A stretch of DNA of 64,000 nt from Bacillota bacterium (GCA_023415775.1 JAEZJM010000019.1:1-64000); one strand, 5' to 3'; shown: positions 33,615-44,480, counted from the first letter of the stretch. Translations and numbers: made by a program. Notes: a model not told the origin generated them from the letters alone.

Positions 33615-33805
33615 GGAGGTGACAGCATACCAGACACAGATGACGCCCTGAAAAAGATTGTATGACTTGTTGGCCGAGGCAGAAGCTGAAGCCTACACCA
33701 GGCTCAGACATAATGGCTGCGTTTTGAAGGGCTGGATGTGATGTTATTTTTACAAAGGGGGAGCCAAAGCAGTCCTTGCGAGAGCAGCTTGCTCTCGCTT
33801 TTTTT
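33615..33805 (+). ncRNA. Candidate ~190-nt untranslated transcript or broken small gene
   Basis: The stretch runs from a good promoter to a perfect terminator. No intact ORF fits: the frame after the GGGGAGG starts with ATA (33627) and meets TGA after 12 codons, and another frame reads LLAEAEAEAYTRLRHNG across a TGA. It may be a small RNA or the remains of a small gene. No known RNA class was recognised. Confidence 0.35.
33778..33805 (+). terminator. Terminator whose T-tract joins the KdpE-like box
   Basis: Perfect stem GCGAGAGCA-GCT-TGCTCTCGC (33778-33798) followed by T7. The T-tract runs directly into the KdpE-like element upstream of kdpF. Confidence 0.88.
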
Positions 33806-33868
33806 ATATTTTCTTTACGCCTTAACCCTAAACCCAGACACATGCTTTACGAAGAATGGCGGTAAAAT
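33801..33868 (+). promoter_or_regulatory. KdpE-type operator and kdpFABC promoter
   Basis: TTTTTATATTTTCTTTACG resembles the E. coli KdpE site (TTTATAC and TTTACACC blocks). It is followed by AAACCCAGACAC (33830-33841), then exactly 21 bases to the -10 box TAAAAT (33863-33868). The same layout occurs at 38510-38577. No SigA -35 is present, as expected for an activator-dependent promoter. Confidence 0.7.
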
Positions 33869-33907
33869 GGGGGCGTAGTCAGTTCGAACCGTGAGGAGGA
33901 GTACCGA

Positions 33908-33994
33908 ATGGTTGATCTACGGTTGGCAGGGATTGTGGCTGGGATGCTGCTCATCTATCTTATCTATGCACTGTTAGAACCGGAGGAGTTTTAG
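33908..33994 (+). CDS. kdpF: KdpF small subunit
   Basis: 28-aa single-helix peptide: after MVDLRLAGIV comes the hydrophobic AGMLLIYLIYALL and the C-terminal EPEEF. KdpF stabilises the KdpABC complex in the membrane. It starts at ATG 33908 behind GAGGAGGAG and ends one base before the kdpA start; its last codons hold the kdpA ribosome site (CGGAGGAG). Too short for normal gene callers, but position and pattern are clear. Confidence 0.9.
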   Translation: MVDLRLAGIVAGMLLIYLIYALLEPEEF

Positions 33995-33995
33995 T

Positions 33996-35702
33996 ATGAC
34001 ACAGAGTTTAACGTTATTCGTCTTATACCTGGCGGTGCTGCTGCTGTTGGCCTGGCCGCTGGGCAGATATATGGCCAAGGTGTTTTCGGTGGAAAAAACC
34101 ATCTTCGATCCGGTGTTGAACCCGGTGGCCAAAGCGATTTACCGCATGAGCGGCGTGGATAACGCCCAGGAAATGAACTGGCGGCAATACGCGTCAGCGG
34201 TGGTGCTGCTTAACCTCTTCGGCATGGCGCTGGTGTACCTTATCGAAGTTACGCAGGGGATGTTGCCGCTCAATCCCGAGGGACTGTCGGGCGTGTCGCC
34301 TTGGCACCTGGCCCTCAACACCGCGGTGAGCTTCATGACCAATACCAACTGGCAGGCGTACGGCGGGGAGAGCACCATGAGCTACTTCACCCAGATGACG
34401 GCGCTGACGGTGCAGAACTTCCTGTCCGCCGCCACCGGTCTCGCGGTGGCGATCGCCTTGATCCGTGGCTTGACCCGCAAGTCCACCTCGCTGATCGGCA
34501 ACTTCTGGGTCGATCTGGTACGCGGCGTGCTGTGGATACTGCTGCCGCTGTCGGCCGTGTTCGCCCTGCTCCTCGTTCAGCAAGGTGTGTTGCAGAACCT
34601 TTCCCCCTATCTGACGGTGCAAACGCTGGCGGGAGCGGAACAGAAGCTGGCCATGGGGCCGGTGGCTTCCCAAGAAGCGATCAAGATGCTGGGCGTCAAC
34701 GGCGGCGGCTTCTTCAACGCCAACTCGGCCCACCCCTTCGAAAACCCGACGCCGCTCAGCAACTTCCTGCAGATGGTCAGCATCTTCCTCATCCCCGCCG
34801 CGGTTGTCTTTACCTTCGGCCACATGGTCCGCGACCGGCGTCAGGGCTACGCGGTGCTGGCCGCCATGCTGATTCTTTTCCTGCTCAATCTGGGGGTCGT
34901 CTATGTAAGCGAGCTGCACGGCAACCCAATGCTGGCGGCTCATGGCCTGAGTGGGCCTACCGCGATGGAGGGCAAGGAGGTGCGCTTCGGCATCGCCGAC
35001 ACCGCCCTCTTCGCCACCATCACCACGGCGGCGTCCTGCGGCGCGGTGAATGGGATGCATGACAGCTTTACCCCACTGGGCGGGCTGGCGCCCATGCTGC
35101 AGATGATGCTGGGCGAAGTGGTTGTCGGCGGTGTCGGGGCTGGCTTCTACGGCATGATGATGTTCGCCGTCCTGACCGTCTTTATCGTCGGTCTGACGGT
35201 TGGCAGGACGCCGGAATACCTCGGCAAGAAAATCGAGGCATGGGAAATGAAGATGGCGACTCTGGCCATCCTCATCCCCTCGGTCGTCATTTTGCTCGGC
35301 AGCGCGTTCGCCGCGGTCATACCGCAAGGCACTAACTCCATCGCCAACCCCGGCCCTCACGGCCTGAGCGAGATTCTGTACGCCTTCGCTTCCGCAGCCG
35401 GCAACAACGGCAGTGCCTTCGGCGGGCTGAACGCCAACACCCCGTTCTACAACCTGGCGTTGGCCAAGGCCATGTTCCTCGGCCGTTTCGGGGTCATCAT
35501 CCCCGTTCTGGCCATCGCCGGCAGCCTGGCCGAGAAGAAGATATCGCCACCCGGCCAGGGGACCTTCCCCACCAACGGCTGGCTGTTCGCCGTCCTGCTG
35601 GCCGGCGTCGTCCTGGTGATCGGCGCGCTGACCTACATGCCGGCGCTGGCCCTCGGCCCGGTGGTCGAACATCTGCAAATGCTTAGCGGCGTAACGTATT
35701 AA
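33996..35702 (+). CDS. kdpA: Potassium-transporting ATPase potassium-binding subunit
   Basis: 568-aa channel-like subunit that selects and carries K+ in the high-affinity Kdp pump. It has about ten membrane helices and the four pore loops with glycine filters: SFMTNTNWQAYGGE, MLGVNGGGFFNANSAHPFENP, ATITTAASCGAVNGMHDS and YAFASAAGNNGSAFGGL. Length and order match the family. It is followed by kdpB after 14 bases. Codon use here favours C in third position more than the preceding Tad genes. Confidence 0.97.
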   Translation: MTQSLTLFVLYLAVLLLLAWPLGRYMAKVFSVEKTIFDPVLNPVAKAIYRMSGVDNAQEMNWRQYASAVVLLNLFGMALVYLIEVTQGMLPLNPEGLSGVSPWHLALNTAVSFMTNTNWQAYGGESTMSYFTQMTALTVQNFLSAATGLAVAIALIRGLTRKSTSLIGNFWVDLVRGVLWILLPLSAVFALLLVQQGVLQNLSPYLTVQTLAGAEQKLAMGPVASQEAIKMLGVNGGGFFNANSAHPFENPTPLSNFLQMVSIFLIPAAVVFTFGHMVRDRRQGYAVLAAMLILFLLNLGVVYVSELHGNPMLAAHGLSGPTAMEGKEVRFGIADTALFATITTAASCGAVNGMHDSFTPLGGLAPMLQMMLGEVVVGGVGAGFYGMMMFAVLTVFIVGLTVGRTPEYLGKKIEAWEMKMATLAILIPSVVILLGSAFAAVIPQGTNSIANPGPHGLSEILYAFASAAGNNGSAFGGLNANTPFYNLALAKAMFLGRFGVIIPVLAIAGSLAEKKISPPGQGTFPTNGWLFAVLLAGVVLVIGALTYMPALALGPVVEHLQMLSGVTY

Positions 35703-35716
35703 AGAAGGGGACTGTC

Positions 35717-37744
<2,028 letters not shown>

Positions 37745-37788
37745 AAAATCGCATTCGCGACAAAAGTCCGGGAGAGGGAGATTAGAAA

Positions 37789-37845
37789 ATGATCGGCGAC
37801 ACCATCCGCATACTCCACCTGGACGAAGACCATAAATCCGAGTAA
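37789..37845 (+). CDS. Small ORF (18 codons) between kdpB and kdpC
   Basis: Encodes MIGDTIRILHLDEDHKSE after GGAGAGGG with 10-base spacing, and stops six bases before the kdpC ATG. The 107-base kdpB-kdpC gap is otherwise unexplained. It could be a translated leader that couples kdpC, or a small Kdp-associated peptide. No hydrophobic segment. Low certainty. Confidence 0.35.
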   Translation: MIGDTIRILHLDEDHKSE

Positions 37846-37851
37846 AGGAAG

Positions 37852-38439
37852 ATGACAATTATGGGGATACAAATCGGCAGCGCGATAATCATGTTGTTCG
37901 TCATGACAATCATCACCGGGCTGGGTTACCCACTGGCGATGACCGGCCTGGCGCAGGTACTGACGCCCTATCAGGCCAACGGCTCGCTTATCGTCCAAGA
38001 CGGCAAACCTGTCGGCTCGCGACTGATCGGCCAAAACTTCACCAGTCCGGCGTATTTCCACGGGCGCCCCTCGGCCGCCGGCCAGGACGGCTATGACGCC
38101 GCCAACTCCTCGGGGTCCAACCTCGGACCGACAAATAAAAAGCTGATAGATACGGTGGCCGACAACCTCAAAAAAGTACGCGAGGAAAATGGTCTGGCCG
38201 AAACGGCGAGAGTGCCGGCCGACCTTGTGACAGCATCTGGCAGCGGCCTGGACCCTGATATTTCGCCGGAAGCCGCCCGCCTGCAGGCCGAACGGGTCGC
38301 CAGGGAACGGGGCTTGACAGCCGATACTGTCCGTGAGCTTATCGCCGCCCATGTGAAACCGCGCCAGTGGGGTCTGTTCGGCGAGCCGCGGGTGAATGTG
38401 CTGGAACTTAATCTGGCGTTGGACGCCCTGAAGCGTTAG
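37852..38439 (+). CDS. kdpC: Potassium-transporting ATPase KdpC subunit
   Basis: 195-aa subunit that binds KdpA/KdpB and raises ATP affinity. One N-terminal membrane helix (IGSAIIMLFVMTIITGLGYPL), then a periplasmic/extracytoplasmic domain with YFHGRPSAAG, NSSGSNLGPTN, DLVTASGSGLDPDISPEAA and VNVLELNLALD, all family marks. ATG 37852 follows AAAGGAAG; ATG 37861 is possible. Last gene of the kdpFABC operon. Confidence 0.95.
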   Translation: MTIMGIQIGSAIIMLFVMTIITGLGYPLAMTGLAQVLTPYQANGSLIVQDGKPVGSRLIGQNFTSPAYFHGRPSAAGQDGYDAANSSGSNLGPTNKKLIDTVADNLKKVREENGLAETARVPADLVTASGSGLDPDISPEAARLQAERVARERGLTADTVRELIAAHVKPRQWGLFGEPRVNVLELNLALDALKR

Positions 38440-38490
38440 CAGGAACACATCCGGAACGCGCAGGCTGTGACCGCCGTCCTTGATATGAAA

Positions 38491-38513
38491 CGAGAGCTTA
38501 AAGCTCTCGTTTT
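38491..38513 (+). terminator. Terminator after kdpC, T-tract joins the second KdpE-like box
   Basis: CGAGAGCTT-A-AAGCTCTCG followed by T5; as upstream of kdpF, the T-tract continues into a KdpE-like element. Confidence 0.85.
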
Positions 38514-38577
38514 TACACTTTCTTTACACCAATGCCGTAATCCCAGACACTGTCTTAACATTGATTGGGCTTATAAT
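38508..38577 (+). promoter_or_regulatory. Second KdpE-type operator and promoter (ktr arm)
   Basis: CGTTTTTACACTTTCTTTACACC is very close to the E. coli KdpE site. It is followed by AATCCCAGACAC (38539-38550) and, after exactly 21 bases, TATAAT (38572-38577). The layout repeats that of the kdpFABC promoter, so KdpE probably activates both. Confidence 0.7.
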
Positions 38578-38611
38578 TATTCTGTTAATCAACCTTATCG
38601 AGAGGCTTACG

Positions 38612-38932
38612 ATGGACGGATTAAGCAAGGCTTACACCGCATAGCGATGGAGTTCATTCGGGCGCCTGGGGTCGCAAGTGAACAGATCGCGAGGGCCGCT
38701 TACCTGTTGGCACTTACCGACGAGACTGCCGAGGGGCGGAGTATAGCTAAATTAGCCCGGAGGAAATACAAGGTGCAAGACATATCGAAGCGCAGGGCGG
38801 GCGGATGCCCGAGTACATTAAGCTGATGTGTTCAATCATCCCATGTACGGCGGGGAGCCACAGGTTGTGCCCGAGGGGGCGCGGGTATTGGGCGTGATCC
38901 ACTTGCATCAAGTTCCCGACGGCGGCGAATAA
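38612..38932 (+). pseudogene. Broken gene for a stand-alone KdpB nucleotide-binding-domain-like protein
   Basis: Three reading frames in turn resemble only the N domain of KdpB. Block one (38647-38790) has APGVASEQIARAAYLLALTD and DETAEGRSIAKLARRKY, matching KdpB 319-353. Block two (38805-38834) MPEYIKLMC matches NFPEEVKLAC (404-413). Block three (38840-38932) GGEPQVVPEGARVLGVIHL then ends with a stop where the KdpB N domain ends (about 445). About 50 residues are missing between blocks one and two. It has its own ribosome site and ATG (38612), but that frame stops after 10 codons. The match to domain borders suggests a once separate gene rather than a random kdpB fragment. Confidence 0.65.
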
Positions 38933-38979
38933 GTGTCCAGACCGGTGTTCTACTAAAAATAGGATTAGGAGCGGAGACC

Positions 38980-40340
38980 GTGAATTTGGCTTACACTATA
39001 CCCTGATTCGTCAACCCCGCCCGGTGGCGGATCTCGACATACCAGGTGCTTGTTTTGGGTTTCGCCGGACTCATTCTGGCCGGCGCGGTGCTGCTGATGA
39101 CGCCGTTGGCCCTGCAGCCCGGTAAGAGCCTGAATTATATCGACGCGCTGTTTACCGCCACCTCGGCGGTTTGCGTCACCGGCCTTGTGGTGGTGGATAC
39201 GGGCACGCATTACTCGGTGTTCGGCCAGATGGTCATTCTCTGCCTCATACCGGTCGGCGGCCTGGGGGTTATGACCGTGACCACCCTGCTGGCCGTGGCC
39301 GCCGGTAAACGCATAAACTTGCGCGAACGGCTCCTGATTCAGGAGGCGACCAACCAGCTTGACCTTGCCGGGGTGGTTAAACTCACGCTGCTGATTATAA
39401 AAACAACGCTTGCCGTCGAGTTCATCGGGGGAGTCATGCTCGCCTTTCGCTGGTATCAGGATTACGGATCGCAGGGCATTTACTTCGGCTTCTGGCATGC
39501 CGTCTCCGCTTTCTGCAACGCCGGGTTCGACCTGTTCGGGGATTTCCGGAGCCTGACGGGGTATGTCGGCGATATAACGGTGAACGCGGTCATTTGCTCG
39601 CTGATAATAATCGGTGGGATCGGCTTCCCTGTTATCGCCGACGTGTGGAATTATCGCCGCACGAGACGGCTTTCCCTGCACAGCAAGATCGTCCTCATGA
39701 CCAGCATTGTCCTTATTATCGGCGGGGCTGGCGTCGTTCTGCTGGCCGAGTACGCCAACCAGGCTACCTTGGGGCAACTGCCTCCGGGCGTCATGGTGAT
39801 GGCGAGCCTGTTCAAGGCGGTCACCGCCCGGACGGCAGGCTACAATACCATCGACACCGGGGCTTTACGGGAGGGGACACTGCTCTTTATATTGCTTTTA
39901 ATGTTCATCGGGGCATCGCCCTCTTCAACCGGCGGGGGTATAAAGACCACGACCTTTACGGTGCTGCTTTCCGCTCTTGCCGGTACGGCGATGGGAAAAG
40001 GGACCCCGAAGCATTCGGCCGGAGAATTCCCCAGAGCACCGTCAATAAAGCCTTTACCTTCTCAATGCTGTCAGGACTATTAGTATTGATGGTGTCCCTC
40101 TTGATGTCGTTCACCGAGGATGCCCCGCTCATCAAGGTAATGTTCGAGGTGTTTTCGGCCTTCGGCACGGTCGGCCTATCGGCGGGGATCACCCCGACTC
40201 TGTCGACAACAGGCAAGGCTTTGATCATTATCACGATGTTCGCCGGAAGAGTAGGGACCGTAACGCTCATAATGGCACTTATTCTCCGAAAACGTACGGG
40301 TAATATCCAGTATCCCGAGGGAAAACTGCTAATAGGATAG
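38980..40340 (+). pseudogene. ktrB: KtrB/TrkH-type potassium channel subunit, broken by a nonsense codon and a frameshift
   Basis: A GTG start at 38980 with GGAGCGGAG upstream reads MNLAYTIP, then TGA (39004-39006), then continues in frame FVNPARWRISTYQVLVLGFA through the KtrB pore repeats (TATSAVCVTGLVV, SAFCNAGFDLFG, KAVTARTAGYNT, PSSTGGGIKTTTF). Near 40000 one G is missing: MGKG-DPEAFGRR continues in the next frame to the end (STVNKAFTF to KLLIG, 40340). TGA could have arisen from CGA by C-to-T. GTG 39046 could restart translation but has no ribosome site, and the frameshift would still remove the last ~110 residues with the final membrane pair. Sequencing error cannot be excluded for the G run. 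Confidence 0.85.
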
Positions 40341-40349
40341 GTGTGCTAA

Positions 40350-41009
40350 ATGAGAAAACAATACGCGGTGATCGGTCTTGGCAGGTTTGGCCTCAGCCTT
40401 GCAGCCACTTTGGCGAAGGCGGGCAACGAAGTTCTCGTAATCGATAGAAACGAAGATATTGTCCAGAAGCATTCGGATCTATTCACCCATGCCGTTACGG
40501 CCGACACGACGGATGAACAAGCCATCAAGGCTCTGGGCCTGAGGAACTTCGACGTTGTTGTCGTAGCCATCGGCCACGATGTACAGGCCAGTGTTCTCAC
40601 CACCCTCCTGCTTAAAGAGATTGGGGTAAAGTATATTGTGGCAAAGGCCGACAACCAATATCACGGAAAGATGCTTGAAAAGATAGGCGCGGACAAGGTG
40701 GTTTTTCCTGAGCGGGATATGGGCAAGCGGATCGCCCACAACCTGATGGCTGCCGGCGTGGTCGAGTATATCGAGGTCGCCCAGGATCTCGGCCTGATGG
40801 AGACGACTGTTCCGGCAAACCTACGAGGGATAAGTCTGCTGGCTTCAGACTTGCGTCCGAAATACGGCATCACGGTGCTGGGAATCAGATGTAATGGAAG
40901 GATATTGTTGTCTCCCAACCCGGAAGAAGTTTTCCGGGAAGGGGACGCCCTTATCCTCGTGGGTGACAGCACGGCTATACACCGGTTTGAAAAGGATTAC
41001 TGCGATTAG
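40350..41009 (+). CDS. ktrA: Potassium uptake regulatory protein KtrA (TrkA-N/TrkA-C)
   Basis: 219-aa cytosolic gating ring subunit. The RCK_N domain (about residues 1-135) begins with the nucleotide motif VIGLGRFGLSLA and has the acidic end VLVIDRNED; the RCK_C domain (about 140-215) holds the possible c-di-AMP/ligand site. It is intact although its channel partner gene just upstream is broken, so it may serve another KtrB/TrkH elsewhere, or be a recent leftover. Nine bases separate it from the ktrB stop. Confidence 0.93.
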   Translation: MRKQYAVIGLGRFGLSLAATLAKAGNEVLVIDRNEDIVQKHSDLFTHAVTADTTDEQAIKALGLRNFDVVVVAIGHDVQASVLTTLLLKEIGVKYIVAKADNQYHGKMLEKIGADKVVFPERDMGKRIAHNLMAAGVVEYIEVAQDLGLMETTVPANLRGISLLASDLRPKYGITVLGIRCNGRILLSPNPEEVFREGDALILVGDSTAIHRFEKDYCD

Positions 41010-41067
41010 TTCGCGAAGGTTTATGTAATTTTTCAGAGGCGAGTAAGTGTTTCCGGAGGAGTGCCAT

Positions 41068-43779
41068 ATGCCGACAAGCAAAAGGAGTGACGACCGGCCC
41101 GACCCCGATGCTCTTCTGGAGAAAGTCAATAAGGCGGGGCGTGGCAAGCTCACTGTTTTTCTCGGCGCCGCCGCAGGTGTAGGCAAAACCTACACAATGC
41201 TGGAGACTGCCCATGAACGTCGCCGGGCCGGGACTGACATCGTCATCGGCTGGGTGGAAACCCATGGTCGCGAGGACACAGGGCGCCTGCTTGACAGTCT
41301 TGAGCGCATTCCGCCGCGGACAATCGATTACCGCGAAAGGCACCTCGATGAGATGGACACCGACGCCATCCTGGCGCGCAAGCCGGAAATAGTGCTCGTG
41401 GACGAGCTTGCCCACACCAACGTGCCGGGATCGCGCCACGCGCGGCGGTTCCAGGATGTCGAGGAAATCCTCAACGCGGGAATTAACGTATATTCCACTC
41501 TGAATATCCAGCACCTTGAAAGCCTGAACGACATAGTAGCCCAAATCACCGGCGTTGTCGTCAGAGAGACCGTCCCCGATCACATCCTCGAAGACGCCGA
41601 TAGTGTTCAACTTATCGATATACCGCCCGAAGACCTTTTGGAAAGGCTAAAAGAGGGCAAGGTATACGTTCCCGAGCAGGCTGAGCGCGCTCTGAAGAAG
41701 TTCTTCCGCCCCGGAAACATTAACGCCCTCCGGGAACTTGCCCTTCGTTATACCGCTCGCCAGGTCGATAAGAATCTCAGCGATTATATGCGTGAGCAGC
41801 GGATTGAAGGACCGTGGCCTGCGGCAGGCCGGGTCATGGTGTGCGTGAGTGCCAGCCCTTTTTCCACCCAACTGATCCGGGCCGCCCACCGTCTAGCGGG
41901 CGGCCTGCAGGCGGACTGGCTGGCCGTGCACGTGCAAATGGCCAGGCGAAGCTACTCGTCAAGTGAAGAGAGGGACCGGGTAGCGTATAACATGAAGCTG
42001 GCCGAAGAGCTTGGCGCCAAAACAGTCAGCCTGCATGGCGACAATATCGTCGACGAGCTGCTGGAGACGGCCCGCACCTATAATGTGACGGCAATCGTCG
42101 TCGGCAAACCGGGCCACAGCCGGCGGGTCGAATTGTTCCGAGGGTCGGTGGTTGACAAACTTATCCGCCGGAGCGGCGGCGTGAACGTTTACGTTATCCA
42201 GGCCGCCAAAGAAAAGGACAGAAAACCGGCCATTACTACCGGCTCCCCCATCAAAACCCCGGACTGGCGTCAGTATGGCGGCAGTCTGCTCATGGTTATA
42301 GCGGTTACATTACTGGGCCTGATGCTCAAAGACCGTATCGAGATGATCAATATTGCCCTCCTTTATCAACTGCCTGTAACAATGAGCGCCTACTGGTGGG
42401 GTCGTTGGCCGTCTTATTTCACCGCTCTGACCAGTGTCCTTATCTTTGATTTCCTCTTCGTCCCGCCGGTTTTCACCTTTTCCGTGGATGATATCAGGTA
42501 TGTATGGAGTTTTATAACCTTCATGATCGTTGCCTTCGTCATCGGTGGCCGGACTGAGCTGCTCCGCAACGAAGCCGCGTTGGCCCGGAAAAGGGAACGG
42601 AGCACCGCTGCCCTATACGAGTTCAGCAAAGGGATTGCGGCTGTTGTCGATTTGGAAACGGTCGTTAGGGAACTGGCCGAGCGGGCGGCGGAAACTTTGG
42701 GGCGAAAAGTGCTGGTGCTTCTTCCCGACGAAGAGGGTCGCCTGGTGATTTGGGCTGAGCTGGATTCTGGCTCGGGATGGCCGGAGGAAGGTTTCAGCCG
42801 AGCACCCATTGCCGACAGCAACGAGGCGGCGGTGGCTACATGGGCCTTCGAGCATAGGAAAGTAGCCGGCCGCTCGACGGAAACGCTGGCCGGCGCCAAA
42901 TACCTTTACCTGCCACTGTCGACCAGGGATAATACCGTCGGAGTAATTGGCCTGCATATCGTTGAAAAACTGATCTCGCCTGAACACCGTCACCTTATGG
43001 AGGCTTGGGCGGGGCTGGCGGCCATGGCGATCGAAAGGGTGATACTGGCGGAAAAAGCCCGGGAGGCTGCCCTGCTCGTCGAGTCGGACAAACTGCGCAC
43101 CGCGCTATTCAACTCAATTTCCCATGAACTGCGTACGCCGCTCGCCTCTATCATGGGGGCGGCATCCACCCTTCTGGAGTCGGAGACCATTTATTCGGCG
43201 AGCGACCGGCGGGAACTCATGGAAACTGTCAGGGACGGCGCCAACCGGATGGACCGCGTCATTGCCAACCTATTGGATACCGCAAGGCTGGAAAGCGGCA
43301 TGATGAAGCTGAAGAACGAGTGGTGCGACATTGAAGACATCGTCGGCACCGCACTCCGGAGGATGCGCAGTTCGCTTTCCAACAGGACAATCACCGTGAA
43401 CAGTCCCCCTGCTCTGCCGCTTGTTCGCGGGGACAGCGTACTCCTGGAGCAGGTAATGATCAACCTAGTTGACAACGCCAATAAGTATTCGCCTGGGGGT
43501 AAACCTATAGAAATCGCGGTGACAGCGGAGGCTGCCCGGATAATGGTATCCGTATCCGACCGCGGAGTGGGTATACCGATCGAGGATCTCCCGAAGGTAT
43601 TCGATAAGTTTTACCGTGTGCAGCATCGGGCTATCCGCGCTAGTGGCACGGGGTTAGGGTTGTCCATATGCAAGGGTATCATCGAGGCGCACGGAGGAGC
43701 GATATGGGCAGAGAACCGGGCCGGCGGCGGCACGACGTTAACCTTCTCCCTGCCGTCGCATCCCGGGGAAAGCAGGTGA
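41068..43779 (+). CDS. kdpD: Osmosensitive K+ channel sensor histidine kinase KdpD
   Basis: 903-aa membrane kinase. Order: KdpD domain with Walker A GAAAGVGKTYTML (about residues 33-45) and DELAHTNVPGSRH; USP-like domain (about 250-370); four close membrane helices (about 400-500); GAF-like domain (about 525-660); HisKA with SISHELRTPL (phospho-His about 684) and HATPase_c with DNANKYSPGG and GLGLSICKGI. ATG 41068 after CCGGAGGAG is chosen over GTG 41047. Paired with kdpE four bases downstream. Complete, unlike the truncated KdpD of some Bacillota. Confidence 0.96.
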   Translation: MPTSKRSDDRPDPDALLEKVNKAGRGKLTVFLGAAAGVGKTYTMLETAHERRRAGTDIVIGWVETHGREDTGRLLDSLERIPPRTIDYRERHLDEMDTDAILARKPEIVLVDELAHTNVPGSRHARRFQDVEEILNAGINVYSTLNIQHLESLNDIVAQITGVVVRETVPDHILEDADSVQLIDIPPEDLLERLKEGKVYVPEQAERALKKFFRPGNINALRELALRYTARQVDKNLSDYMREQRIEGPWPAAGRVMVCVSASPFSTQLIRAAHRLAGGLQADWLAVHVQMARRSYSSSEERDRVAYNMKLAEELGAKTVSLHGDNIVDELLETARTYNVTAIVVGKPGHSRRVELFRGSVVDKLIRRSGGVNVYVIQAAKEKDRKPAITTGSPIKTPDWRQYGGSLLMVIAVTLLGLMLKDRIEMINIALLYQLPVTMSAYWWGRWPSYFTALTSVLIFDFLFVPPVFTFSVDDIRYVWSFITFMIVAFVIGGRTELLRNEAALARKRERSTAALYEFSKGIAAVVDLETVVRELAERAAETLGRKVLVLLPDEEGRLVIWAELDSGSGWPEEGFSRAPIADSNEAAVATWAFEHRKVAGRSTETLAGAKYLYLPLSTRDNTVGVIGLHIVEKLISPEHRHLMEAWAGLAAMAIERVILAEKAREAALLVESDKLRTALFNSISHELRTPLASIMGAASTLLESETIYSASDRRELMETVRDGANRMDRVIANLLDTARLESGMMKLKNEWCDIEDIVGTALRRMRSSLSNRTITVNSPPALPLVRGDSVLLEQVMINLVDNANKYSPGGKPIEIAVTAEAARIMVSVSDRGVGIPIEDLPKVFDKFYRVQHRAIRASGTGLGLSICKGIIEAHGGAIWAENRAGGGTTLTFSLPSHPGESR

Positions 43780-43783
43780 AGCT

Positions 43784-44473
43784 ATGATTGACAAGGGCCT
43801 GAAGGTTCTCGTAATCGATGACGAACCGCAAATCCGCAAACTGCTGCGAGTATCCCTGGGTGCCCATGGATATGACGCGCATGAAACCGCAGCAGGATTA
43901 GACGGCGTTTCCCAGGCTGCGGCGATAAAGCCGGATATCATTATCCTTGACCTCGGTCTGCCCGATGCCGACGGGAAGGAAATCGTCAAAAGCATAAGAG
44001 AATGGTCGGATGTGCCGATTATTATTCTGACTGCCCGCGAGCAGGAGCAAGAAAAAATTGACACCCTGGACGCGGGTGCTGACGATTATCTCACCAAGCC
44101 CTTCGGCGTGGGCGAACTTATGGCGAGGATGCGGGTTTCGCTCCGGCGGGCGGCGCATTGGGAAGACGAACCAGTTATACATTGCGGCGATCTGGCCGTC
44201 GACCTCGCGCAGCGGCGTGTCACGGTCGGTGCCCAGGAAATCAAGCTTACACCCACTGAGTACGATATTATCAAGGCGCTTGCCCAGCATGCCGGGAAGG
44301 TATTAACCCACAAGCAACTACTCAAGCTAGTGTGGGGAAGCAACTTCAACGAAGATACCCACTATATCCGTGTTTATATTAGTCAGTTGCGCCGGAAAAT
44401 AGAGGAAAACCCGACCCAGCCGAAATACATCGTAACCGAGTCGGGGGTGGGGTACAGGCTTATAGGTAAGTAA
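43784..44473 (+). CDS. kdpE: KdpE response regulator (OmpR/PhoB family)
   Basis: 229-aa DNA-binding regulator of kdp genes. Receiver with Asp9/Asp10-type acidic pair in VLVIDDEPQIRK, phosphoacceptor in IILDLGLPDADG (about residue 53), Thr in ILTAREQ and Lys in LTKPFG; C-terminal winged helix with KLTPTEYDIIKALAQHAGKV and YIRVYISQLRRKIEE. It should bind the two repeated elements upstream of kdpF and of the ktr arm. Separated from kdpD by four bases. Confidence 0.96.
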   Translation: MIDKGLKVLVIDDEPQIRKLLRVSLGAHGYDAHETAAGLDGVSQAAAIKPDIIILDLGLPDADGKEIVKSIREWSDVPIIILTAREQEQEKIDTLDAGADDYLTKPFGVGELMARMRVSLRRAAHWEDEPVIHCGDLAVDLAQRRVTVGAQEIKLTPTEYDIIKALAQHAGKVLTHKQLLKLVWGSNFNEDTHYIRVYISQLRRKIEENPTQPKYIVTESGVGYRLIGK

Positions 44474-44480
44474 GCCACGG

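Noticed and set aside
33619..33735. A frame with an in-frame TGA (VTAYQTQMTP, then LLAEAEAEAYTRLRHNG) as a possible selenoprotein
   Set aside because: The start overlaps the ribosome-site-like sequence, no SECIS-type hairpin is evident after the TGA, and no family matches. Kept only as a possible broken gene.
33560..33800. ydaO-type c-di-AMP riboswitch upstream of kdp
   Set aside because: The conserved ydaO core motifs are not found in either part of the region.
39004..39006. TGA in ktrB as a selenocysteine codon
   Set aside because: KtrB proteins do not use Sec at the N-terminus, and a second lesion in the same gene fits simple decay better.
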